A stretch of 64,000 bases of DNA from Simmondsia chinensis. Lineage: Eukaryota > Streptophyta > Magnoliopsida > Caryophyllales > Simmondsiaceae. Below are positions 44,301 to 55,301 of this stretch, piece after piece. A program made the translations under genes and the position numbers. The DNA lies in the NCBI GenBank assembly GCA_018398585.1, contig JAGTTD010000011.1, positions 35,026,164-35,090,163 on the forward strand, written 5' to 3'. Every line of letters begins with the position of its first letter. Position 1 is the first letter of the stretch. The notes under the pieces were generated by a model. It did no database searches and was not told where the DNA came from. It saw only the letters and a program-made list of their open reading frames with translations.

Positions 44301-46563
44301 TCAGTTGTAATTGACTGGAACCATTGAATTATTACCTCTGTTTAGCTTCATCCAGTCACAGGCAGGTGTCTTTCATTCATTTGTTGAACTGTTGAATGTC
44401 TCGAAAAGCACAAGATAGATATTTCTGTAAAGTGTCAGTCATTTTCTAGTAATATCTACTTGTTCTTGTATGGAGACATATGGACTTGGCAACTTTGCAT
44501 GATATTGTTAATGTTCTCAAATAGTCCATTTGATTCAGGCTGAAGTTGCATAATCTTTTCTGTTGTTTTCGTATTTTTGTCGTATTTGATGCTAGTTACT
44601 TGCACTTCTGTGATGGGGTTTATCTTCTCTGATTACTTTGCAGGTTGCCCTGGACATCGATTACCACCACAATATGTTGATGTCTCACCAAAAGGTCAAT
44701 CCAAAGGAGGTTATTGTTGGATGGTAAATCATGAAGTCTCATCCTGTTTCCATGTCTCTATTTCCAGTACTCTTTAAACCATGCTCATTATTCTAGGAAC
44801 AGGGCTTTGCCTACTCAGTCAGTTTAGCCTCATTGACAAAAATTCTGTAAACAAAATATCAAATATTGATTGTTTTCATGTTGCTTTAATTCTAATAAAT
44901 TAGCTTTAAATAATTATTTCATGGCAGGGGTTTGAAGTAAGAAGATAACTAAATAATCCATGTGATCAGTTAACTGTTGTATTGCTTTCTTCATGTTCTG
45001 TTTTTCCTTTTTTTTTTTTTGGTTGTTGTTGTGAACGCCCTTTCTTCATGTTTTTGCTAGACTATATTGTGTCACTGGCATATTTGCCAAAAATAGTGTA
45101 TAGTTCTCCATTTTCTAGTTTGGCTTGTATTTATATAATGATACCACACGGAACTTGGAATTCTTCTGTCAGTTGTTTTGCGTTTATAAATGTGTGAAAG
45201 GAAGTGATAGTTGTGGTTTTAAACATGGTGGGAGGCTATGATATAGTTGACAGTCCTTACCCTTCTCATTTTTAATGCATGATATTGTTGTATACTCGCT
45301 GTAAAACATTGAGCTTGCGATTCGCGCACAAGTGAGTAAAGTCAAATGTGATCAGATCCTTATTTGGGTCATGTTTCATGTTTGCAGGTATTCAACTGGG
45401 TTTGGTGTTTCTGGAGGTTCGGCATTGATCCATGAATTTTATTCTAGCGAACTGCCCAATCCTGTCCACTTAACCGTAGATACAACATTCAGAAACGGAG
45501 AAGCTACAATCAAAGGTTTTGTTTCTGCGAACTTGTCCCTTGGAGACCAACAACTTGCGGCACAATTCCAGGAAATCCTTGTAGACCTTCTAATGTCTGA
45601 AGCTGAGCGGGTTGGATGTATGTATATTCTCCTCTTTCTTGCTTGATTATAAAACAAATTGAATCTCTCTTTTGAAGGTTCATTCCTTGGTGGCAGATGA
45701 ACTTCTGAAGACAACGATGGCTGACAAGATTCCGAGTGACTTGGAAGGAATAGAGAGTACGCTAGAAAGGTTGCTGGTCCTCATTGATGATGTCTATAAA
45801 TATGTGGATGCTGTGGTGGTAAGATCGTTAAACGAAGCTTGATTTGGTTCTCTGAGACTATTTTATTTCTAATCTTAGTTTAACGTCCCAGGAAAAGCGC
45901 GTTGCTCCAGATAATAACATTGGGAGATTCATAGCGGATACAGTATCTTCTCTGCCGAAGCTTGCTCCCCCAGCTTTTGATAAGCTTGTCAATGACAATC
46001 TACAGGTTTGTTGATGCTATTACAAAATTTGAAAACATCATGTTCAAATTTGATCAAAGATACATTGCATTCAAAAGACCCGCCTTTCCAAACTTTATAA
46101 GAAATTAGGGTTTCCAGTTTTCTTTGGAGATTCAAAATCACTGTTCTCTTAGGCTCTGTTTGGTTAAAACATTTTCCACTCCTTGTGGAAAAATTTTCTC
46201 ATAAAAAGATTTTCAATCAGAAGTATATTTTTCCTTTGATTATTTTTGTCTTTCTAGTTAAAGGAAATCTTGAACATGTTGAGGTTGAAGTGAGAAATAT
46301 GAATGTCGTTTTCTTGTAACAAGAGGGGGTTGTTTTCCTGTAAAAACAGAGATAAAACTAGGAAAATCTTCACGAACCGAACCCATTCCTAGTTTTGTTC
46401 TGCCTTTTTCCCGATTATTCTGTGATATGGTGTCATGAAGTGGACTGACTAGTGTGTTAATTGGGGGGTGCAGGACCAGCTACTAATGGTATACCTATCA
46501 AGCATTACAAGAACCCAACTGAGCTTAGCAGAGAAGTTGAACACAGCCGCCCAGATCCTGTAA
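41304..46563 (+). CDS. EIF3F: Translation initiation factor eIF3 subunit f (six exons)
   Basis: Exons 41304-41522, 44644-44723, 45388-45617, 45697-45818, 45892-46005 and 46474-46563 join in frame to give 284 residues, close to the plant family length. The protein carries an MPN domain (VHPLVIFNICDSYVRR, ERVIGTLLGS, IDYHHNMLMSHQKVNPKE, VGWYSTGFGVSGGSALIH) and the typical C-terminal helical part (APDNNIGRFIADTVSSLPKL, YLSSITRTQLSLAEKLNTAA). eIF3f is a non-catalytic MPN subunit of the eIF3 complex, which helps load mRNA and initiator tRNA on the 40S ribosome in the cytosol. Intron 1 is 3.1 kb and holds a hAT-like MITE, a 5S-headed SINE and a five-copy tandem repeat; intron 5 holds a possible MITE. 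Sites and frame are intact throughout. Confidence 0.97.
41813..42148. mobile_element. hAT-like MITE in eIF3f intron 1
   Basis: The ends tagggacggcaatgggcagg and ttattgccatcta are inverted, with a perfect 8-bp TSD tccctaag (41805-41812 and 42149-42156). It is a short relative of 23000-23596 with gggta/taccc words inside. Confidence 0.9.
42270..44580 (+). repeat. Five degenerate tandem copies of a ~390-bp unit in eIF3f intron 1
   Basis: The landmark gttgaatgtctggaaaatga or a close variant occurs at 42487, 43224, 43599, 44003 and 44391. Spacings are 737 (485 after removing the SINE and one TSD copy), 375, 404 and 388. Other landmarks recur in the same order: a gagcatggatttgctgt block, ttcatccagacaaaggcagg, gtgtccatcgttgccca and ggggtacat.ggattctaca. 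The copies are non-coding and diverged. The SINE at 42825 inserted into the second copy. Confidence 0.85.
42825..43057 (+). mobile_element. Best-preserved 5S-headed SINE
   Basis: A perfect 19-bp TSD (tttacaacttcctttacac at 42806-42824 and 43058-43076) encloses 233 bp. The 5S-like head (about 42825-42935) covers ctccgaagttaagcgtgctt, gggcgagagtagtacc and gatgagtgacctcctgggaa. The body runs from ctcaggtggggggcac to gcgggagcccttgaggcac, and the end is tgggtatgtttc. The internal 5S-type promoter would be the pol III start for this unit. Confidence 0.96.
46150..46385. mobile_element. Possible MITE in eIF3f intron 5
   Basis: ggctctgtttggtt near the left end and cgaaccgaaccc near the right end are loosely inverted, and the interior has inverted aaaatctt/aagatttt words. 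No TSD was seen. Confidence 0.35.
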
Positions 46564-48522
46564 TTCCAATTGTATCCAGGACATATTTCATTACCTGCTT
46601 CTCTTAAGAGGACTCTCCTTGATTGTCGCGCATATTCATTTGAGTAGTGACTGTTAGGTTCTGTACGGGGATGGAATTGAGGAGTAAAAAACATGGGGAT
46701 GGTTTGTATGTGGGAAATTTTGACCTTCATGGGATACTATACTTGCTTTTGATTCTCAATTGCTATTCTTTCAGAATACCTGCTGCAGCTTTTTTGAGTA
46801 TATTTTGCATTTTTAGGCTGGTGCTCTTTTTATCTGCCCTTGTTGTACTCTGGCATTGATTTTGATCTGATGGCTTCTATACATCTTGCAATTTTAAGTG
46901 TTTTATATGAAAATTTTTTGCTCCAAACATTCTTGCAGAAGCCATTCTGCATTTTATTTGTCCAAAACATATCTTAGAGATGCAGAAAGATGCAAGAAAG
47001 ATGACATATTTGCAAGGATTTCCCGTGCATGGATACAAAGAACTATGGTAAAAAGTTTATGCCAATCTGGCTTGCTATGTCTGTTTTGTTAGACTATAAG
47101 TAAAGACTCTTGAGCATGATGCCAACACTTAGAATACCAAAATGGAAGACTTGGGTGTGTACCCAACTGGCCACCTGATGATGGCGGAAAGAAGCCTTCC
47201 TTTCTCAAAAACTCCCCACTTCACCTTCGGAACTTTGCTGCAAGCACTGCTTGATATTGATGCGTGTTTTTGTTTAGTCCATTAAACCTTAACCCAATTT
47301 ATCCCCCTCAAGCTCCACCATTTGAGAGTTTCCTCCTGATACATGTACTGCTCGAGCGATTTTGATGATGTTATTTCCCGCTTATCTTTTGGAATGGAAT
47401 TGAACGGTGCCTCTTGTGCCGCCCCTTAGATTCAAAGATTGTATGCAGAAGGAACTCCGAAGAAATCTTTTGTCCCTTATTGTTTTTTTCCTCCAATTTT
47501 GTCTACGAACGTTGTGATTTACTTTGGGTTGTATTTTGTTAGTTTTCTCCGTTTCCAGTTTTTGGTTAACTTGGATGGCTATATTCTCCCACCTCGAGTT
47601 ATCTTTGGAGGGGTACGAAGATCAATTTCCAAATCTTGCTGGTTGGTCTGGTAGGCGTCCCTGAATGACAGGACTTGGTGGGGTCTCCATGGATGAGTGG
47701 CAGCGTGCTGGATTGACTTCCATTGACCGACTCCCATGTAACTAGCGCATCCACTTTCATTGCTTCAACACGCCCCAACTCCCTCGGTATCTATCTAACC
47801 ATACAGCTGTTTAGGCTCAGGGCTTGGCCCGGCATATCTTCAGGGTTCTTGTCCTGCTTAAGCCTTGCCTCTTACGCTCAAAACTCCACGCCCAATCGTG
47901 TGAAGAAAGGGTAGGCAAACAGACATGCAAACCATGCAGTAAACGTTAGTTTTTCAAGTTAAGTCAACCAATGAATTGCGGAGGTGGTGGTTGAGATCTA
48001 CACGAGACATCAGTATTGATTTAGATTATTGCGCTTCATCGAATGAGTCCCATGTGCATATGCAATGCTTATATGTACACCTTAAGCTTGAGCCCAGATG
48101 CTCGGTCTCAAAACTATAACAAAAATAACAAATTGATTCATCAATGCCACAAATTTCTCACTTCAACAATCAAGCTCATCTAGAGGTTTGCAAGCACGCC
48201 AGCCTGAGCTCCAGCGACCACAGGCTCGTTTCATTTTTATTTCGGCTATTTAGACCCCTAGCCTTCTGTAGATGACTTAAAATTTGTTGCTTAAATGAGG
48301 ACTGGGATGAAACGAAAAGTTATAAGTGAGAGGTCAAGGATGTTATTTGAAAGCAAGGAGCCAGCAGAAAATGGTGGGCTAAACATGCATAAATCCAGGA
48401 AGAAACTGTAATATGAAACTTGATCATACTTTCGTCAAATACAATTGACAAACAACTTCAATGCACAAACTTCTATTAAACTTGCAATCTCTTCTGATCC
48501 AAAAAAAAAAAAAAAAAACTTG
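46564..48522. other. eIF3f 3' flank and gene-free interval
   Basis: The first few hundred bases are probably 3'UTR. Positions 47390-47930 are more GC-rich than the neighbours and may be a decayed gene or organelle-derived piece; I do not recognise it in either strand. A pair of A-runs lies at 48501-48518. Confidence 0.35.
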
Positions 48523-48537
48523 CATTCTCTGATCATA

Positions 48538-49221
48538 CAGTAACAGCAACAGCAACAGTCCCAGTGCCTTGCGGCTCCCGCAGAACGCAGGGTCTTGGGG
48601 GGTGATGTACGCAGCCTTACCCCTTCCGTCAGAAAAGGAGACTGTTTCCGGGGACCCCCAACCTGAAGTAGTTGAGTGCCTGCAGATAAACCACCAATCA
48701 ATAACATGCATATAGAGGAAAAAGTAGAAGGAGAGAAAAAGGAGAAGGAGAAGGAGAAGAAGAGGAAGAAGAAATAGGAGATTGGGCATGATTAGGGACT
48801 AGCTAGCCTAAAAGTGCTACACTAGAGGTTATGCTTGCCTAAGAATCTTAGACTACCAGCCACTCCCCTAACTACTCTACTCTGCCATCTCCGCTACCCT
48901 GATACTAGCCCTCCAACGTGTCCTATATGAGGCCATCTCCTCTCTTAGGTTTAGGTGGGTTAGGTCTTGACGAATCGTCTCCAGCCAACTCTTCTTTGGT
49001 CTGCCCCTCCTTCTGCTTATCTCTGTGTTGAGCTATTCACACCTCCTGACTGGGGTTGAGGTCAGTCTTCTGCTAACATGTCCAAACCATCTTAGGCGGT
49101 GCTCCCTCAATTTATCCTCGATCAAGGCTACACCCAACTTACCTCGTATCACATCATTCCTAATCCTATCCTTTCTTGTGTGGCCACACATCCATCGTAG
49201 CATCCTCATCTCTGCCACCTT
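48538..49221 (-). mobile_element. 5'-truncated LINE carrying the SINE 3' body
   Basis: A perfect 15-bp TSD (cattctctgatcata at 48523-48537 and 49222-49236) brackets one element. On the minus strand it begins in the C-terminal part of a LINE reverse transcriptase ([20 protein letters not shown].., [13 protein letters not shown]). After one in-frame TAG it continues RRGRPKKSWLETIRQDL..; the reading frame ends near 48885. A purine-rich 3'UTR follows, then the shared body (caggttgggggtccccgg, ggctgcgtacatcaccccc, gcgggagcc, gcactggga) and a (GTT/GCT)n tail. The RT tail resembles the RTE type. Confidence 0.9.
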
Positions 49222-49236
49222 CATTCTCTGATCATA

Positions 49237-49705
49237 TTGGAGTTAATTTATGACTTATTTAGCCAACCGTCTTTTTCTAAAAAAAAATTAGTTTTATAGG
49301 GAAGAAACCACTTTTGGTTGAATTTAAGAGTGTGTGCCCTAATATTTAAAGTACTTCTAAATAGAAAAAGAAATTTCTTTTATGAATAGAAATAAGTAAT
49401 ATTTTTATTTTAAAGTAAAATCGTAAGTAAAAATTAAAAATTTTCAGACAAAAATATCTCTATTGATTGTGCTATTTTTTACACAAATTCTTATAAAACA
49501 CACTTAAAAAAAGCAGTTTTCAAACAGTTTGACAAACGCTCAAACAAACATAGTAGAGAGAGAGAAAGATTCAAACATCCCTTGTACCGCAATTTTGATG
49601 AATCAGTTCATTAGTTACAAGTTACAACCTGCATAATATTTTCCTTAGGGATCTGACAGGGATTTGGGGGATCATCCCTTCAGCACCGAACAAGAATTGA
49701 TGTAT
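49237..49705. other. Gene-free AT-rich interval
   Basis: No exon. May include the 3'UTR of the small gene that follows on the minus strand. Confidence 0.4.
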
Positions 49706-49996
49706 TCAATGCAATCTTGCGTCTAGAGGATCAATCGATTTCGACATCTTTAAATATCTCTCCTTTGATGGGCATGTCCGATTCACAGAAAAAGACCTAT
49801 AAACACTTGCAATTCTGTTCTTAAGGTGCCTGACATATCTCATCGGTGACACCCCTCTTTTCTGCGTGCAATGCCTTGCGAAAAACTCCATCTTGTTGGA
49901 ACTCCTGCTTGAGCTGATCCTTTTGATTACATCCGTGTGATCAAGTCGCTCCACAATTGCACTTGCTCGTCTTGTTGACATCTCCATAGCAAACAT
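49706..49996 (-). CDS. Small basic protein, unknown function
   Basis: A single frame of 96 residues, or 93 if the second in-frame ATG (49987) is used. It is rich in Arg, Lys and Ser (SAIVERLDHTDVIKRISSSR, RHLKNRIASVYRSFSVNRT), without signal peptide, membrane segment or known motif. Support for a real gene: codon use and GC content differ from the AT-rich flank, and a TATA-like tttaaatag lies about 140 bp upstream (near 50130) with a CT-rich leader (cctcctcttctctctatat on the minus strand). I do not recognise the family. It lies 1 kb downstream of the Josephin-like gene on the same strand, but a separate promoter makes it independent. Confidence 0.55.
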   Translation of the reverse strand: MFAMEMSTRRASAIVERLDHTDVIKRISSSRSSNKMEFFARHCTQKRGVSPMRYVRHLKNRIASVYRSFSVNRTCPSKERYLKMSKSIDPLDARLH

Positions 49997-51013
49997 GTGA
50001 CATACACGTGCATAGACACGGATATAGAGAGAAGAGGAGGGGAATTTCGCAAATTCAAAAGAACTTGCTACTCAATTAGCTCAGAGAGGTTTCTCATATA
50101 AGTCTGTAAGAAGCATCACTATAATTCTATTTAAAGGATTTTGGGAAAGTGTTGGGAGATTTAAGGAGGGCTGCTCCTCGTATGTAGCTTCCTTACTGTA
50201 TTTTTTCTTTTTTTCAAAAAAATTGAAGGATTCAATGTATAGAAATTCATCTATGGAAGGTAATCTTTTTTCTAATTTATGATTAGAAGAGGAGAAATCC
50301 TCATAAATATATGGATAAAAGATGAAAGCAAAAGGAGAGAAAAATAAAACATATACAAGGTGAATGACAGGAAGCTAGTGATCGTACCATGGTCAAAGCC
50401 AAGCTATAAAGGGGTCAACCCTTATGACACCCAACTTTGCAAAATGGTTCACTACAAAGTTAGTACCTCTGCAGGTATGAATAATGTACCGTTACAATAA
50501 CAAGTAATATTGTACCAATGGTCATCCACAATAACAAACAAGTAATTTTTTCCCTTAAATTTCACCCATAAATCATATCTGATCTGACTTGAAAAGAAGC
50601 TCATACCTTAAAATGAGAGGTTTCAAGTTTAAATCCCTTCTCCTGTAATCATGCTTACCATGAAAAAAGGAATGTTAAATGGCCTCCCTAATGTTAGTGC
50701 ATGCATTAATGTGGCTCTAGTTGGCATTCTATCGCAGTAATAAATACATATAAGGAAGATAATCTGGCACTTACAGCAGCATCTTAGCTAGAATGAGTCT
50801 GACTTTTACCTTGATTTTTTTTAGAAAAGAAGCTTGGACAAACATGTCCTCAATCATATGAGATTCACCAACACAGTTCCGCTACCACTCTGGAAATAGA
50901 TAAACTTTAATCTCCTATATGTAGACTCCACAAAAATGCTTACAGAAATATCAAATCATGATCAATGATGAGGTCAAGATTAACATAAGAAATCTGCTAT
51001 ACGATTTATCTCA
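49997..51013. other. Interval between the small gene and the Josephin-like gene
   Basis: Holds the presumed promoter of the small gene. At 50590-50660 a box-B-like phrase (ggtttcaagtttaaatccc) suggests an old tRNA-derived SINE. Otherwise empty. Confidence 0.35.
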
Positions 51014-53226
51014 TTATCTATCATTCATAACAAGCAAAACCTCTCCACCACTGTTAATAATACCATCCAAAAATTTCCTAACTTCATCTGTGCCTTTGAA
51101 TAACTCGGGTCCTTTAAGATCGCTATCCAAATTGTACCAGAACCCACCAATCTTTCTCAACGTAACCCAATGTCTACCCTTCCACAACCCACGATACCTT
51201 GTCACTGGAACATTCAGAACAATGCCCATTAACCTGCCATGATCAGACCCATCAAGATCAATGGAAGAAGCTCCATTACGACGATCATGCCATGTTATAG
51301 ACTTACCTTTTCCTTCTAATGCCGAGATCAAAACATTGATATCGTAATTCCCAGTAATAAGATTGTGATGAGGTTTGAAGATAACTGACATGGGTGTCCA
51401 TCTTTCTTTGGTAGGATCGCCATGGATTAGCTTCTCAGCAATTGCATCCAAATCTGCTCGAGTGAACGCATCCTTATCCTGGAGGATTCGATAACATTCT
51501 TGCTTGAGAGGCAAAATCTAAATGGGATGTTACTTACTGGTTTTGCTAATTGGACAATGATATAACAATATTCTCATAAAAATATGATTAGAGAGTTGAT
51601 CTCTATAAAATTTCGTTGGTCCTTAGGTCCGATCCACAGATTTGGCATATCTAAAGTCCACATATAAGCCCAAGTGGGTTCGATCCTAAAACCAACGGCA
51701 TCAAGTGAAGTAACTTATTACATTTATATGTTGACCTCTTCTCTTTTACAACTCCAATGTGCGATTCTTACCAAACTCACATAAGGAGTTATTAACAATT
51801 TCACTTCATAATTTATTGTACACAACATGAGATTTTCCTTCATCTCAAAAAAACATGAGATTTTCCAAGAAAAAGTAGGTAAATCACAAGAAATCCTTGA
51901 TTCCTTCCTCTAGGTATGTTAGAAAAAAAAAAGTTAATCACGAGTAATGCAAGGCATGTGACCCAATAGTATTTTAGTACGTAATTTTATTACCGTAAAA
52001 ATGTAGGCCAGATTCCCTTTCTAATGAGTAATTAGGGCTTTAAATGGTCTCTCTCCCCCAGTTTTAGTATACATCCAGCATTAGGTTGTATTGGAGGGCA
52101 ATGGATTCTCCCTACTCATTTTCAAACACTAGCAGAGCTGAACATAACTCCAAACAACCACTTAAGGCCCCAAAATTGTAGGTCCGTGCTCAAAGCTTAT
52201 TACATGCAAGTTTACTTGTTTTGTTTTTGAAGCTTCAAATTGTTAGTAATATTAATAACTTTCTAATTTTATTATTTATTATGTTAATATATATTGTTAA
52301 AAAGAATGTTGAACATATATATAGGGAACTATTTGAAATATTTGCTTCGACCTCTGAAAATGTTAGGGCCGACCCTGAACCATATCTAAGTTTCAAAGTG
52401 GACAATCGAACCACTTTGCTTAATTTTAACTATACTATTTCAGACAATCAACAAATTATAAGTGAGTACACTCAAACAAACACAGTTCATCAACTAATAT
52501 GATTCAGTAATCAGAGAAGCAGTTTTAAGTTGATTAAGGAGACCAAATTATAAATATATAAGGCATTCAAATGAATATTTCCAAATTTTTTAAAAGGGTA
52601 TCTTATTCCCTTTACTCCTAATTTAGAGGTTAAAAAAATGGAATAATGAAGGGTAAGACTTACCTCCCATTACCCCTTTTGCCTTATTTCGTAACCGGAA
52701 AAATGGGGTAATGGGGGTTAACAAAGAAAGGTAAGTTAATATCCTACTCTTATTTGAATATGTTAAATTAAAAGAGGTAATAATTAAAAAAAAAAAATTA
52801 ATTATCCTTATTTAACAATTAAATAAAAGAATAAAGGTAAAAAACTTATTATTAAATAAGGATAAAATTGTCTAAATTTTTTTTTTTGAAATTACCGTCT
52901 TTTACTTTACCTTTTTTTTTTTTTTTTTTTTTGAGCACATCCCTTTACCCCATTTGGGTTAACGAAAATAAGGGTAATACTGGTTAAGTTTTTACCCTCC
53001 AAATGCGGTAAAAAATTAACTCTTTTTATCCTTATCCTTTTGTATCACGTTGCTAAATAGAGGTAAAAAGAATTTGTCAAATAAGAGTAAAGATTTACTC
53101 CTATTACCCTTAGCCCTTTTACACCATTGCAAAACATAGGTAAGGAGGGGATACCTGGAAGAGATTATTGAGGGCATGTAAGAGACAGAACTGCATTCTC
53201 TGCCGTTCGTGGTATATCTCTTCCAT
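51014..53226 (-). CDS. JOSL: Josephin-like deubiquitinase (two exons)
   Basis: Exon 1 (53226-53155, 24 codons) and exon 2 (51478-51014) join in phase 0 to give 178 residues. Exon 1 encodes MEEIYHERQRMQFCLLHALN.. with the catalytic cysteine at residue 14. Exon 2 supplies DKDAFTRADLDAIAEKL, the histidine of GRHWVTLR (residue 127) and N140/D142 of WYNLDSDL. The Josephin Cys-His-Asn/Asp set is thus complete. The protein is the domain alone, without the ubiquitin-interacting motifs of ataxin-3, as in Arabidopsis JOSL. Josephins cleave ubiquitin chains. Exon 1 is short and lies 1676 bp from exon 2, behind a MITE and a TRIM LTR, so it is easily missed. A GA-rich leader (CT run 53228-53252) precedes the ATG. 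Confidence 0.93.
51604..51797 (-). mobile_element. TRIM family A LTR in the Josephin-like gene intron
   Basis: The reverse of the family LTR: ccacatataagcccaagtgg, tcctaaaaccaa and acaactccaatgtgcgattc are shared with 35381-36205. The right end is taaca; the left end is decayed, and no TSD was seen. Confidence 0.75.
52150..52378. repeat. Third copy of the dispersed AT-rich repeat
   Basis: Starts ttaaggccccaaaattgtag and ends gttagggccgaccctgaa. The interior shares gttagtaatattaataa with the copies at 2215 and 7548. It lies in the Josephin-like gene intron. Confidence 0.45.
52570..53140. mobile_element. gggtaa/ttaccc-rich MITE in the Josephin-like gene intron
   Basis: Shares cttatttgaatatgttaaatta and many gggtaa/ttaccc tracts with 27692-28117, rearranged and with a T21 run at 52909-52932. 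It ends about 15-20 bp before the exon 1 donor. Confidence 0.55.
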
Positions 53227-53232
53227 TCTCCC

Positions 53233-53265
<33 letters not shown>

Positions 53266-53744
53266 GCTGAGCCCACGGAGTATGGATGAATCAAAAGGGT
53301 TGTCTTTTAGGGTTCGTTTAATTTGCCTAAAAAAGATTCAATCGGAGAAAATTGGAGTCGATTAGCTAACCAATAGATAGAACTTGGGTTAATGGGAGAA
53401 ATCGAAGAAGGTATGAAGAATCGGCGTTTCTTATGTTTCTTCTGTCGATTTTCAATTTGACCTTTCACGCTCTCTCTTTCTTTGTAACCATTTCGTGGAA
53501 GAATTGATTTCACTCAGCTTCTACCTTTTTTCCCCCCTTAAGAAAAGTATTCACAAATTTTTTTTATTAAAAATATGATTATAAATTTAAGCTTATTTAT
53601 TTTTAGCTCGAAATTTGATATATCACATTATATTTTTAATACCCGGCTTTACCTTATATTATATCCCATCATATTTTTGATACACGACTTTACCTTTTCA
53701 ATATATGATATCACTTTATTTGGCTTCATCCTTCCATATCATAT
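53227..53744. other. Upstream region of the Josephin-like gene
   Basis: A (CT)n and (CA)n tract (53228-53264) probably lies in the 5'UTR. Farther out, a loose direct repeat (cacattatatttttaatacc.. / catcatatttttgatacacg..) occurs at 53620-53710. No other gene. Confidence 0.4.
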
Positions 53745-53749
53745 GACAT

Positions 53750-54299
53750 TGTTGGTGTATTTTTAAAATAAGATAGTAAAAATTGTGAATAAATTGTTTA
53801 AAGTTGGTTCCAAAGTTTATTTGAAGTGTTTTAATGTCTATTGAGATGTGTGTCGACACACAGGGCTCGTGTGTCAGCACACAATCCTAAAAAATAGTGC
53901 TGCAAAGGTGTGTATCGACACATAAGACAATTTTTTAACTGATTTTCGCACAATAACTTCCGGCTTTTTGCGCCTTTTTTAGGGGTGTGTTTTGAGACAT
54001 CTCTTTTCACGATTTTTCTATATATATCCCCTTGGTTTTTACTTGTTTGGATGATGAACATATAAAAAGTGAAAGCACTTTTAAGAATTGGGATTTTGAT
54101 AGAGTAAAAACATCATTCTCCTTTGTCTCTTTTATCTCTCCTTATACATACTTTCTCCTTCATCCATTTGGTTATCGTTGTATCCCCGAGACTATTTCTT
54201 ACTCTGAAATAAATTTTAAGGAAAGTGTTCACACGCTTCGAAACCTGTAGATCTCTTGGTTACCCGTTGCTTGCTAATTTGCAAGCGTGTACCCCAACA
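53750..54299 (+). mobile_element. Solo LTR with TGTGTCGACACA palindromes
   Basis: Starts tgttggtgta, ends accccaaca, and is flanked by the perfect duplication gacat (53745-53749 and 54300-54304). It holds a 16-bp perfect palindrome tgtgtgtcgacacaca (53847-53862), two imperfect relatives nearby, and a TATA box (tatatatatcccc, about 54020). No internal sequence remains. Confidence 0.88.
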
Positions 54300-54304
54300 G
54301 ACAT

Positions 54305-55301
54305 CAGGATCAAGGAAATCGTCAACAATTGGCATAAAAATCTATGCCAGCGTAACAACAAAACTAACAAACTTAATACCTTAAGAGCTCCCCCCTAAAG
54401 AGAGACTGTGTTCGACTATTCCACTGTAACCTAACAAAACAATGATGCTAAAGTGTCATTCATTCTTTTGGATAGTGTGTCTGATGTTCTCCTTATTTTA
54501 TAAAAAAAAAAAAAATTAATTCACACTATAATTCAAATCTAAACCTCTTCTAAATTACCGTAGGATAATTAATCCTGCAACAATCACTCCTATAATATTT
54601 CACCAATTCAAATATAAAAAAAAAAAAAAATAATCATCAATCTTAGACCCGATCAATGAAGTTGATAATATATATAAGATCCATATATAAACTCAGATAA
54701 AATTACATTGTAAAATTATTTGATATTAGGTAAAATAGCAATAGCGTACTAAACCTATTTATTAATATATAATATGTCACAATTTTAACGTGAGATTTTT
54801 TTTTTTTAACAAAATATACATACGTAGTCCTTAACACCATAGTGCACATTTTAATAATATAGAAAAAATAATAATAAGGTAAGCTATCCATCTTAAATCC
54901 ATCATTCACGGTTCTCGTGTTATAAAAAGTTTATTGTTTAGCATTATATTTTATAATTCAGTAATTTATAATTATATTATTATATACATAAATTGAGTAA
55001 ATAAATCAGTCCCTATCATTTTCTTTGTAAACAAAGTCCACGTAGACATTAAACTATTAATTATGTAATGATTAAAATACTTATCAGTCATTAAACAAAT
55101 GATTTAGATGTATGATGTGTCAAATTAACACGTTCTTAATTATTTTTGCAAAGTTAAGATGTATATACAATATGAACTCCTGTGTCTCCCATTTACATGC
55201 ATACAATACAAATCAATTGAACAAATGTGAATTTTTAAAAAGCTGAGCCCTTAATTAGCTTTTTAACCCTTCGCTAGAATTCTATTCAATAACAACAATT
55301 A
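54305..55301. other. Gene-free AT-rich interval
   Basis: At 54373-54412 a scrap of the shared SINE body on the minus strand (accttaagagctccc, agagagactgt) may remain. Nothing else. Confidence 0.35.

Noticed and set aside
47640..47930. Organelle-derived insertion or gene fragment
   Set aside because: GC content is raised, but I recognise no plastid or mitochondrial gene and no intact exon; left as unexplained.
48721..48780. Purine-rich (gaagga)n as a coding repeat
   Set aside because: It lies within the 3'UTR of the LINE insertion and shows no conserved frame.
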